A stretch of 64,000 nt of DNA from Gracilimonas sp. (lineage in GTDB: Bacteria > Bacteroidota > Rhodothermia > Balneolales > Balneolaceae): NCBI RefSeq assembly GCF_014762685.1, contig NZ_JABURM010000006.1, forward strand, positions 608,384 through 672,383. The letters run 5' to 3'. The translations under genes were made by a program, and so were the position numbers. Position 1 is the first letter of the stretch; each line of letters opens with the position of its first letter. The notes beneath the pieces were generated by a model. That model ran no database searches and had not been told where the DNA came from. It saw only the letters and a list, made by a program, of their open reading frames with translations. Positions 26,000 to 34,369 of this stretch are shown here, in pieces.

Positions 26000-27574
26000 A
26001 TGAGCAAACGATATGTATTCTTATTTGTGGCAATAATCTTCGGTACAATGCTTTGGAGTGGTTGCTCAGAGAATCAGACAAAGGAAGCTTCCTCTGAGAT
26101 TCAGAACCCAATTTTACCCGGAGATCGACCTGACCCAACCGTTATTCAGATCGGAGATACCTATTGGGCATCAGCTACTTCAAACGAATGGTCTCCCCTA
26201 TTTCCGATCTTTAAATCTACGGATCTGCAAAATTGGGAGTTAGTTTCCTATGTATTTCCTGAAGGCGCACCTGATTGGGCGAGAAATAATTTTTGGGCAC
26301 CTGAACTTGCTTATGATGAAGAGCAAGGCAAAGTATATGCATATTACACTGCTCGAGATAAAGAATCGGATCGATTAAGTGTAGCCGTAGCAAGTGCCGA
26401 CAGCCCTGAGGGCCCTTACACTGATCATGGAGCGTTAGTTGCTCAAGAGCTTGGGTCAATAGACGCATATGAAGTTCGTGATCTGGATGGAACACTTTAT
26501 ATGCTCTGGAAAGAAGACGGGAATAGCCGAGGAGAGCCCACCCCAATGTGGGCACAGCAAATAAATGAAGAACGAACAAAACTGCTTAGTGAAAAGATTG
26601 AATTATTCAGAAATGATGAGGAATGGGAAGCCCATTTAATTGAAGGAGTTAGTGTGTTCAGAGAAAACGATTACTTTTATGCAGTGTATTCTGCAGGCTC
26701 CTGCTGTGATGTTGCTTGTGATTACCGCACTGGTGTAGCCCGCGCTGAAAATTTATTGGGACCTTGGGAAAAATATGAAGGCAATCCTACTCTTACCAAC
26801 AATGACGACTGGAAATGTACAGGTCACGGCTCCGTTGCCAAAAAAGACGGTGACTATTACTATCTGTATCATGCATACAGCAGGGATGGAAGCGTGTATG
26901 TAGGCCGTGAAGCAGTATTGGAAAAATTTGTGTGGACGGAAGACGGATGGCCAGTATTTGAGAACGATGCCGAATATAATCGTTCACGTGGGGCATGGGA
27001 CTTTTCTGATAACTTTTCAGGAGATGAGCTAAATCTGCTTTGGCAATGGAGGGTAACGCAAGATATTGAGTTTGAAACCGGTAGTAACGGGCTAATAATT
27101 CATGCGTCTCGTGAAAATGAAGACCTTGGAACACTTTTGGTACAGCAAACTAGGTCGCCGGATTATGATATTTCTGCCGTAATTGATGTTTCTAACTCTG
27201 ATGAAAATGCAAAAGGTGGAGTGGCTCTTGTTGGAGCTGCGAATAATGGGTTTGGCGCCCCGGTTGCAGCTATTGGAATTTCAGCCCAATCTGGTGAGGT
27301 TGAAGTTTGGGAAACTCGGAATCGTGAAACCACCATCATGGAAACAGCTTCACTGGATGGCTCTAGTGAAACAGTTGAGCTTAGTATGAGCGTTAAGGAT
27401 GGTTATATGCTTACTTTTTCCATTACAAAAAGTGATGGAAAAGAAGTGGTAGCCGAAAACATAGACGCTTCCCATTTGGTGCCATGGGGAATGGGTTTCC
27501 GTTTTGGCCTGACTGCTAAAGGGGAAAATGGTGCCGTCATAAACTTTAAAGAATTTAATTCAATTAACTACTAA
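26000..27574 (+). CDS. GH43 lipoprotein with C-terminal beta-sandwich (3)
   Basis: The 524 residues comprise a lipobox (LWSGC, cysteine 22), a GH43 propeller (about 35-335) and a concanavalin-like/DUF1349-type sandwich (about 338-522, starting WDFSDNFSGDELNLLWQWR). Acidic residues are base Asp45 in GDRPDPTV, an Asp in LGSIDAYEVRD near 157 and acid Glu215 in LIEGVSVF. The cysteine-rich segment GSCCDVACDYRTG near 233-245 resembles GH43 members that have structural cysteines and is less common. The two-domain layout is shared with several arabinofuranosidases and xylosidases. In this operon an arabinofuranosidase or exo-galactanase role is likely. It starts 17 nt after the GH93-like gene. Confidence 0.85.
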   Translation: MSKRYVFLFVAIIFGTMLWSGCSENQTKEASSEIQNPILPGDRPDPTVIQIGDTYWASATSNEWSPLFPIFKSTDLQNWELVSYVFPEGAPDWARNNFWAPELAYDEEQGKVYAYYTARDKESDRLSVAVASADSPEGPYTDHGALVAQELGSIDAYEVRDLDGTLYMLWKEDGNSRGEPTPMWAQQINEERTKLLSEKIELFRNDEEWEAHLIEGVSVFRENDYFYAVYSAGSCCDVACDYRTGVARAENLLGPWEKYEGNPTLTNNDDWKCTGHGSVAKKDGDYYYLYHAYSRDGSVYVGREAVLEKFVWTEDGWPVFENDAEYNRSRGAWDFSDNFSGDELNLLWQWRVTQDIEFETGSNGLIIHASRENEDLGTLLVQQTRSPDYDISAVIDVSNSDENAKGGVALVGAANNGFGAPVAAIGISAQSGEVEVWETRNRETTIMETASLDGSSETVELSMSVKDGYMLTFSITKSDGKEVVAENIDASHLVPWGMGFRFGLTAKGENGAVINFKEFNSINY

Positions 27575-27585
27575 TAGAATCAGCT

Positions 27586-28713
27586 ATGAACAAACGAAAT
27601 ATAATTTTAGGACTTTTTATAGGGTTATTGGTCTCGTGTACAAATACAGCTCCTGATGCTAATAATGGTCGATGGTCGGAAGAAAAGGCTAATGAGTGGT
27701 ATGAAGAAAAAGGTTGGCTGGTTGGTTCAAATTTTAATGCAAGTACAGCTATTAATCAGCTTGAAATGTGGCAGAAGGATGACTTTGATCCTGAAGTGAT
27801 TGATCGGGAACTGGGTTGGGCGGCTGACCTTGGGTTTAATTCCATGCGTGTATACTTGCATGATTTGGTTTGGAAAGAAGATCCGGAAGGATTTATAGAA
27901 CGGATCGAGCAATATCTGGATATTGCCGAAAGTCACAATATCGGAACCATGTTTGTATTGTTTGATGGAGTTTGGCATCCATATCCTGAATTGGGGGAAC
28001 AACCAGAACCAACCCCGCATGTTCATAACTCAGGTTGGGTTCAAAGTCCTAGTGCTGATGTATTGGCAGATTCAACTCAATGGGATCATCTGGAAGATTA
28101 TGTAAAAGGTGTGATCGGGCATTTTGCCAATGATGAACGCGTGGATGTTTGGGATATCTATAATGAACCAGATAACACCAATGACCGTGCTTACGGTGAT
28201 ATTGAACTCGAGGATAAAAAAGAGCGGGCCTTCGAACTGCTTAAAGCGTCATTTGAGTGGGCAAGAGAAGCGAATCCAAGTCAGCCAATTACATCAGGAC
28301 TATGGTATGGCGATTGGTCTGAGCATGAAGAGATGAAAGAGATGGATCAGTTCATGGTAGAAAACTCTGATGTCATCACTTTCCATGCCTATGAAGGTCC
28401 GGAAGTAATGCAGGAACGCATTGACAATTTAAAGCGATACAACCGCCCGATGTTCTGTACAGAATATATGGCTCGCCCAAGAGGAAGCACCTTTGAAGCT
28501 GAGCTCCCGATCTTGAAAGAAGAGAATGTTGGAGCATATAACTGGGGATTTGTAGCAGGGAAATCACAAACTATTTACCCATGGAATTCCTGGGACAGTA
28601 CTTACACAGCTGAGCCTGATGTGTGGTTCCATGACATACTCCGAAATAATGGTACTCCCTATGATGAGGAAGAAGTGGAGTTCATAAAAAGCATGACAAA
28701 AGGATCGAATTGA
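27586..28713 (+). CDS. GH5-like (clan GH-A) lipoprotein of unassigned specificity
   Basis: This 375-residue TIM-barrel protein has a lipobox (LLVSC, cysteine 18). Strand-4 and strand-7 glutamates of clan GH-A are visible: acid/base Glu194 in DIYNEPDNT and nucleophile Glu293 in FCTEYMAR. The N-terminal GWLVGSNFNASTAINQLEMWQ and LGFNSMRVYLHDLVW are typical of a GH5-like group often labelled cellulase or xylanase without evidence. In a galactan/arabinan locus a cellulase role is unlikely. Exo-beta-galactosidase or endo-galactanase activity (as in some newer GH-A families) is more plausible. Tightly packed between GH43 and galM; its stop is 20 nt before the chosen galM start. Confidence 0.75.
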   Translation: MNKRNIILGLFIGLLVSCTNTAPDANNGRWSEEKANEWYEEKGWLVGSNFNASTAINQLEMWQKDDFDPEVIDRELGWAADLGFNSMRVYLHDLVWKEDPEGFIERIEQYLDIAESHNIGTMFVLFDGVWHPYPELGEQPEPTPHVHNSGWVQSPSADVLADSTQWDHLEDYVKGVIGHFANDERVDVWDIYNEPDNTNDRAYGDIELEDKKERAFELLKASFEWAREANPSQPITSGLWYGDWSEHEEMKEMDQFMVENSDVITFHAYEGPEVMQERIDNLKRYNRPMFCTEYMARPRGSTFEAELPILKEENVGAYNWGFVAGKSQTIYPWNSWDSTYTAEPDVWFHDILRNNGTPYDEEEVEFIKSMTKGSN

Positions 28714-28733
28714 TCACTAAAGGAAAGCCAACC

Positions 28734-29882
28734 ATGAAAAAACAGTCCAACTTAAACCTATGCTTAATGGCCATAGCCCTGATGATATCCGGGTGTGGAA
28801 GTGAAAAATCAGAAACAAAAAATGTAGAAATACCCGTGAATCAAGCTGACTTTCAATCAATCATAGATGGTAAAAAAACCGACCTTTTTATCGTTGAAAG
28901 TGATAATGGAATAAAACTGGCTATTACAAATTTGGGAGGCCGTGTTGTAAGCTGGATGGTTCCCGGAAAAGATGGAGAATATGCTGACATTTCTATCGGT
29001 TTTGATAATGTGGAAGCCTATCTGGAAGCCAATGAACCTTATTATGGAGCGCTAATTGGTCGCGTAGGAAATCGGATTGCCGACGGGAAATTTTCTCTCG
29101 ACGGTGAAACTTATACCCTGGAACAGAACAACGGGCCAAACAGCTTGCATGGAGGTCCGCAAGGATTTCATAACGTAGTTTGGGATGCCGAGCAGATTGA
29201 CAATAAAAACCTGAAATTGAGCTACACCTCAGAAGATGGCGAAGAAGGATTTCCCGGCACTCTTGATGTTGAAGTAATGTATTCCCTTACGGATGAAAAT
29301 GAACTTCGGATTGAGTACACTGCAACTACGGATAAGAAAACAGTGGTAAATCTTACTAATCATACCTTTTTCAACTTGAAAGGAGAAGCAGGGGGAACAA
29401 TAAATGATCATCAGCTAATGATCAATGCAGACCGGTATACGCCGGTGGATGAAACCTTAATTCCATTTGGAGAAATCGCTTCGGTTGAAGGAACTCCGTT
29501 TGATTTTCGTGAGCTGACAGCGATCGGAGAACGTGTTGAATCAGATAATACTCAGTTGGAATATGGTATGGGTTACGACCATAATTTTGTTCTGAACAAA
29601 AATGAAGAATATCTGACATTAGCAGCAAAAGTACATGAGCCAAACTCAGGGAGAACTATGGAAATTTTAACAACCGAACCTGGAATTCAGTTTTATGGGG
29701 GAAATTTCATGGACGGAAGTGACACCGGTAAATTCGGAAAACCGCTTGAATTCAGAGAAGCATTCTGTCTGGAACCCCAGCACTTTCCGGATGCACCAAA
29801 TCAGCCCAACTTTCCCTCTATCACATTGGAGCCGGGTGAGACCTATAACACTGTTTCAGTGTACAGGTTTAGTGTGGAATAG
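28734..29882 (+). CDS. galM: Aldose 1-epimerase (galactose mutarotase), exported lipoprotein form
   Basis: GalM converts beta-D-galactose to the alpha anomer used by galactokinase. The ATG at 28734 follows AAAGGA and gives a lipoprotein signal (ALMISGC, cysteine about 21); an upstream TTG at 28710 would only add a poor extension. Family marks are YYGALIGRVGNRIADGKF, NNGPNSLHGGPQGFHNVVW (active-site His), NLTNHTFFNLKG with the second His, YDHNFVLN, and ETYNTVSVYRF at the end. The glutamate base lies in EFREAFCLEPQHFPD. Lipidation means it acts outside the cytoplasm, on galactose released by surface or periplasmic enzymes before uptake. It is part of the susC unit. Confidence 0.93.
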   Translation: MKKQSNLNLCLMAIALMISGCGSEKSETKNVEIPVNQADFQSIIDGKKTDLFIVESDNGIKLAITNLGGRVVSWMVPGKDGEYADISIGFDNVEAYLEANEPYYGALIGRVGNRIADGKFSLDGETYTLEQNNGPNSLHGGPQGFHNVVWDAEQIDNKNLKLSYTSEDGEEGFPGTLDVEVMYSLTDENELRIEYTATTDKKTVVNLTNHTFFNLKGEAGGTINDHQLMINADRYTPVDETLIPFGEIASVEGTPFDFRELTAIGERVESDNTQLEYGMGYDHNFVLNKNEEYLTLAAKVHEPNSGRTMEILTTEPGIQFYGGNFMDGSDTGKFGKPLEFREAFCLEPQHFPDAPNQPNFPSITLEPGETYNTVSVYRFSVE

Positions 29883-29917
29883 AATTTATAATCAGTAATC
29901 CCTGTGATCAGGTTTTT

Positions 29918-32029
29918 ATGCGAATATGCAAAATGACAATAAGGTCTTTCGCTACTTTACTTACAGCGATTCTGTTTGTGCTACCAACCGGGGTTCAGGC
30001 TCAGCAAATATCATTGGAGTCATTGCTGAAGGAAATGGTGGACAGAGATCAAATTGCCAGATTTCCTGATCCTGAATACATAAATAAACAATTCAGCAGT
30101 TATGACCGTGCCTCTGAAGAGGCCGGTACTCAGGAATGGTTTGCTAACTGGGATCGCACCAACTTTCTAAGAGAAGAGAACAACTCAGGGCGTCGGGAAT
30201 TTGTGCTTTATGATGCGGATGGCCCCGGTGTGATGGTTCGCTATTGGATGACCTTTGGTGGCCCCGGTGCGGGAGAAGGCATCCTTAGATTTTATATTGA
30301 CGGATCTGAAAAACCGGTAATAGAAGGCAATGCCATGGAAGTATTGAGTGGCGGAATTATCACCGGAGCACCACTTTCCTCTTCCGTTTCTCCCCTGACT
30401 GATTATGGCCGCAGAGGGCATAATTTATATTTACCTATTCCCTACGCTGAAAATCTTAAGATCACTTACGAAAGTGAAAATGTTGCCGAGAATGGGGCCA
30501 AACATGGTTCTGAAGACGTGTACTACAATATTAACTATCGTTCTTATCCTCCCGAAGTTAATGTACATTCTTTTTCAACAGAGCAGCTGGAAGGGGCAGA
30601 ACCTTTACTGGATGAAGTGCAGCAAAAACTGGCCGAAAAAGATAAAGAGCAAGAACTGGAAGAATTTGAGCTGGCTCATCTCCCATTATCCAGAACCCTG
30701 AAGCCGGGTGATAATTTTACTAAAGAAGTTGAAGGACCGGCAGCAATTCGCAAGGTCATGCTTCAACTTTTAGCGGATAATGTAAAACAGGCACTGCGGT
30801 CAACGGTAATGGAAATACGATTTGATGGCAACGAAACCTTTTGGGTACCGGTAGGCGATTTTTTTGGAACGGGGTATCAGATCAGAGAATCGAACACCTG
30901 GTATACCACCGTTACTTCTCATGGAATGATGAGTGCCTATTGGGTAATGCCGTTTCAGAGGAATGCAGAGATCACTTTTCATAACATGGGAGAACAAACC
31001 GTTCATCTTCAAAATGCAGTTGTAAGTTATTCTGACTGGAATTGGGATGAGCGAAGCATGTATTTCGGCTCAAGCTGGAAACAATATTCGAATCTATACA
31101 CCGGAGAACAAAAAAACATGGAGGGTATAGGAGATCCATTTGATGTAAGCTTCACTCATCTTAAGGGGCAAGGTGTGTTTGTAGGAGATGTTCTGACCTT
31201 GTTCAACACCGCCTATGACTGGTGGGGCGAAGGAGACGAGAAGATCTATGTTGATGGGGAGGATTTCCCTTCTCATTTTGGAACAGGAACTGAAGATTAT
31301 TACGGATATGCGTGGGTTCGTCCAGAGATCTTCAATAATCATCCATTTATCGCCCAGCCAGATGGAAGCGGAAACATCACGCCGGGTTATACTATAAATA
31401 CTCGGTTCCGAGTATTGGATGCTATTCCCTTTAATAAAGAACTAAAGTTGGACATGGAGCTTTGGCATTGGACAAGTACTCTGATTGATTATGCTCCAGT
31501 CACCTATTTCTATCTTCGTCCGGCCGGGGATATACTGGTAAAGAATGATACTGCTAATGTAAAGCGTGAAGTTAATTTGAAACGGGAAGATGTATTTTCA
31601 TCATGGATCGAACATAATAAAATTGATGGTCAAAACTTGATTGTTGATTTTTTTTCCGGTGGAAAAATGCGTTTCCAGTATTTATATGATGTCGGATTTA
31701 CAGGCAATAAACATCTTTGGTGGCATGAGGCAAAACCGGGCGATAAACTTCATCTTCGGTTTAAATCAAAAGAAGATGGTACTTTTAAACTGATGGCAAA
31801 CCTGACAAAAGCACCGGAATTCAGCACGGTCAGAATATGGGTAAATGGCAAAAGAGTGTCCAAAGATTTTAACGGTTATTCCGAATCTTTTAAAACTGAA
31901 AAAATAGAACTTGGGGAATTTGAATTAGAGAAAGGGGACAACTACTTAGAAGTAGAAATTCAAAAAAACAGTCCTGATTCTGAACAAGCTTTTTTTGGAC
32001 TAGACTATATTGATTTCGAGAAAATTTAG
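29918..32029 (+). CDS. GH172 family (DUF2961) enzyme, exported
   Basis: The 703 residues start with a type I signal (ending TGVQAQ, about residue 29); an alternative ATG lies at 29933. The DUF2961/GH172 core covers about 70-420, with VMVRYWMTFGGPGAGEGILRFYIDG, the GDFFGTGYQIRESNTWYTT and YWVMPFQRNAEI segments, and SHFGTGTEDYYGYAW. Glu459 there is at the position of a catalytic glutamate of the family. A C-terminal beta domain (about 590-703) follows. Characterised GH172 enzymes act on alpha-D-arabinofuranosides or fructofuranosides, not on L-arabinose, so its target in this galactan locus is open. It lies between galM and galK, in the same unit. Confidence 0.85.
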   Translation: MRICKMTIRSFATLLTAILFVLPTGVQAQQISLESLLKEMVDRDQIARFPDPEYINKQFSSYDRASEEAGTQEWFANWDRTNFLREENNSGRREFVLYDADGPGVMVRYWMTFGGPGAGEGILRFYIDGSEKPVIEGNAMEVLSGGIITGAPLSSSVSPLTDYGRRGHNLYLPIPYAENLKITYESENVAENGAKHGSEDVYYNINYRSYPPEVNVHSFSTEQLEGAEPLLDEVQQKLAEKDKEQELEEFELAHLPLSRTLKPGDNFTKEVEGPAAIRKVMLQLLADNVKQALRSTVMEIRFDGNETFWVPVGDFFGTGYQIRESNTWYTTVTSHGMMSAYWVMPFQRNAEITFHNMGEQTVHLQNAVVSYSDWNWDERSMYFGSSWKQYSNLYTGEQKNMEGIGDPFDVSFTHLKGQGVFVGDVLTLFNTAYDWWGEGDEKIYVDGEDFPSHFGTGTEDYYGYAWVRPEIFNNHPFIAQPDGSGNITPGYTINTRFRVLDAIPFNKELKLDMELWHWTSTLIDYAPVTYFYLRPAGDILVKNDTANVKREVNLKREDVFSSWIEHNKIDGQNLIVDFFSGGKMRFQYLYDVGFTGNKHLWWHEAKPGDKLHLRFKSKEDGTFKLMANLTKAPEFSTVRIWVNGKRVSKDFNGYSESFKTEKIELGEFELEKGDNYLEVEIQKNSPDSEQAFFGLDYIDFEKI

Positions 32030-32068
32030 GATTCATCAAGAGTAAGTGAAATAATTTTTAAAATTGAA

Positions 32069-33229
32069 ATGACTGATTTATTACCAAAAATACGAAGGCT
32101 ATTTCTCTCAAAATTTGATAAGGAGCCATTGATGGTGCAATCCCCGGGCCGGGTAAATTTGATCGGGGAGCATACAGACTATAATGACGGCTTTGTATTA
32201 CCTGCGGCGATTGATAAAGTGATAGTGTTGGCCATGGCGGTAAATGATGCGGGAAAAGCGCGGGCATATTCTGTGGACATGAATGAATCGGTTGTAATGG
32301 ATCTGGATGATCTCCATAAAAGTGATAAGCATTGGGCCAACTATGTTAAAGGCATTATTTCTGAGACTCAAAAAGAAGGAAAAAAACTAAAGGGATTTGA
32401 TTTGGTTTTTGGAGGTGATATCCCAATCGGCGCGGGACTTTCATCCTCAGCAGCTTTGGAAGGTGGGCTGTTGGTCGGTTTAGACCGGTTATTTAAGCTT
32501 GGCTTTACCCGCAAAAAGATGGCGAGAATTGGCCAGCTAACCGAGCATAACCATGTGGGTGTTAACTGTGGAATTATGGATCAGTTTATAAACCTTCATG
32601 GCGAAGCTAACAAAGTGCTGAAATTGGACTGCCGGTCCCTGGAATATGATCTATACCCCTTTGAGCGGGATGATATTAAGATTGTACTTTGCAATTCAAA
32701 AGTGAGTCATAATCTTGCCGATTCTGAATACAATGTCCGAAGGGAGCAATGTGAATCCGGAGTTGAAGTACTTCAGAAATATGAGCCGAAGATAAAAAAT
32801 CTGAGAGATGCAGATTTGGAATTACTGGAAGCACATCGGAATGAAATGGACGAAGTAGTTTATCGCCGATGTAAATATGTATTGGAAGAAAATCAGCGGG
32901 TACATGATGCCTGCAGGGATTTAGAAAAAGGGGATTTTAAGTCATTCGGAAACCGCATGTTTCAATCTCATCAGGGATTGAGTAAAGACTATGAAGTAAG
33001 CTGTAAAGAACTGGATGTGTTGGTTGAAATTGCGCAAGATCAACCCGGGCTTTTAGGTTCGAGAATGATGGGTGGTGGTTTTGGTGGATGTACAATCAAC
33101 CTGGTTGAGGAAGCATTTGTAGAAGATTTTAAAGAAACGGTTTCCAGGGAATATAAATCCCGAACCGGCATTAAGGCAGAAATCTATATCACACAAATTA
33201 ACGGCGGTACTGAAATAACAGAGGAGTAA
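32069..33229 (+). CDS. galK: Galactokinase
   Basis: GalK phosphorylates alpha-D-galactose with ATP to galactose 1-phosphate, the first committed Leloir step, in the cytoplasm. All GHMP-kinase motifs are present: [20 protein letters not shown] (about 27-46, the galactokinase signature), [15 protein letters not shown] (about 122-136, the ATP loop) and [14 protein letters not shown] near 333-345. The catalytic Asp lies in NCGIMDQF. The length of 386 residues is usual. It starts 39 nt after GH172 and is followed after 2 nt by galT, whose Shine-Dalgarno GAGGAG lies in the last codons of galK. Its place at the end of the PUL ties the glycan locus directly to galactose catabolism. Confidence 0.97.
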   Translation: MTDLLPKIRRLFLSKFDKEPLMVQSPGRVNLIGEHTDYNDGFVLPAAIDKVIVLAMAVNDAGKARAYSVDMNESVVMDLDDLHKSDKHWANYVKGIISETQKEGKKLKGFDLVFGGDIPIGAGLSSSAALEGGLLVGLDRLFKLGFTRKKMARIGQLTEHNHVGVNCGIMDQFINLHGEANKVLKLDCRSLEYDLYPFERDDIKIVLCNSKVSHNLADSEYNVRREQCESGVEVLQKYEPKIKNLRDADLELLEAHRNEMDEVVYRRCKYVLEENQRVHDACRDLEKGDFKSFGNRMFQSHQGLSKDYEVSCKELDVLVEIAQDQPGLLGSRMMGGGFGGCTINLVEEAFVEDFKETVSREYKSRTGIKAEIYITQINGGTEITEE

Positions 33230-33231
33230 CT

Positions 33232-34275
33232 ATGAAGTTAGATTTCACTAAGCATCCACACCGAAGATTAAATTTGTTAACAGGTGAATGGGTACAAGTA
33301 TCGCCGCAGAGAACTCAACGTCCATGGCAGGGACAGGAAGAGGAAACTTCCGGTGATGGAAAACCGGAATATGATCCAAAGTGCTACCTGTGTCCCGGTA
33401 ATGATCGTGCCGGAGACGCCTCTAATCCGGAATATACTTCTACATTTTCATTCGTAAACGATTTCAGTGCCCTCTTGCCGGATACCTCAAACGAGGAAAT
33501 TAACGACAACGATCTTTTGATTTCCAAAGGAGAGCGTGGCATGTGCAAGGTAATCTGTTTTTCTCCCAGGCATGATTTAACCCTGCCCGAAATGGAAATT
33601 TCTCAGGTTGAAGATGTGGTGGATTTATGGGTAAAAGAATATCGTGAATTAGGTGCAAAACCTTTCATCAACTATGTTCAGATTTTTGAGAATAAAGGAG
33701 AGGTGATGGGATGCAGCAACCCACACCCGCACGGGCAAATTTGGGCTCAGGAAACTATTCCCGAAGAGCCTGCCAAAGAGCTCAAACAGTTTAAAAATTA
33801 TTATGAGAAGCATACACACACGCTTTTATCCAATTACCTGAAACTGGAGCTGGAGCGAAAAGAACGACTGGTTGTGGAAAATGACCATTTTGCTGTGGTG
33901 GTTCCCTTTTGGGCATTCTGGCCTTTCGAGACCTTGGTAATCAGCAAACGACCATTTGCCCGTTTTACCGATATGAGTGAAGAAGAGAAAAAGGGACTTG
34001 CTGACATTGTTCAGAAAATCACGATTAAATACGATAATGTATTTAAAGTTTCATTCCCCTATTCTGCCGGATTCCATCCTGCCCCCACAGATGGAGAAGA
34101 ACATCCCGAATGGCATTTTCACATGCACTTTTATCCGCCATTGTTACGATCGGCTACGATTAAAAAATTCAGGGTGGGCTACGAAATGCTGGCTAATTCT
34201 CAGCGTGATGTTACGGCTGAATACAGTGCCGGATTATTAAGAGAACTCTCCGAAGTACACTATAAGCATAAATAG
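33232..34275 (+). CDS. galT: Galactose-1-phosphate uridylyltransferase
   Basis: GalT exchanges UMP between UDP-glucose and galactose 1-phosphate, giving glucose 1-phosphate and UDP-galactose. The 347 residues carry the active-site motif [12 protein letters not shown] with His165 and the nucleophile His167. A metal-site cysteine pair is present in [10 protein letters not shown] (about 47-56), and the C-terminal domain has [14 protein letters not shown]. It is the last gene of the PUL unit. A hairpin of the palindrome family (34302-34327) follows in the space before the convergent symporter gene. GalE, which would regenerate UDP-glucose, is not in the window. Confidence 0.97.
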   Translation: MKLDFTKHPHRRLNLLTGEWVQVSPQRTQRPWQGQEEETSGDGKPEYDPKCYLCPGNDRAGDASNPEYTSTFSFVNDFSALLPDTSNEEINDNDLLISKGERGMCKVICFSPRHDLTLPEMEISQVEDVVDLWVKEYRELGAKPFINYVQIFENKGEVMGCSNPHPHGQIWAQETIPEEPAKELKQFKNYYEKHTHTLLSNYLKLELERKERLVVENDHFAVVVPFWAFWPFETLVISKRPFARFTDMSEEEKKGLADIVQKITIKYDNVFKVSFPYSAGFHPAPTDGEEHPEWHFHMHFYPPLLRSATIKKFRVGYEMLANSQRDVTAEYSAGLLRELSEVHYKHK

Positions 34276-34301
34276 AATCTATTTTCAGAGTTAAGTGACA
34301 G

Positions 34302-34327
34302 TAAGGGCGTGTTGCGATACGCCCTTA
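34302..34327. terminator. Bidirectional hairpin between galT and the SSS gene
   Basis: TAAGGGCGTG and TACGCCCTTA pair (with G-U) around TTGCGA to form a 26-nt hairpin with almost no loop. Sitting between two convergent genes it can end both transcripts, although there is no long U-run. Its GGGCGT core relates it to the repeats at 5394-5437 and 6782-6809. Confidence 0.65.
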
Positions 34328-34369
34328 TAGCCCCCTAATCCTGAATGAATACTAATGCTAAAACTCTTC

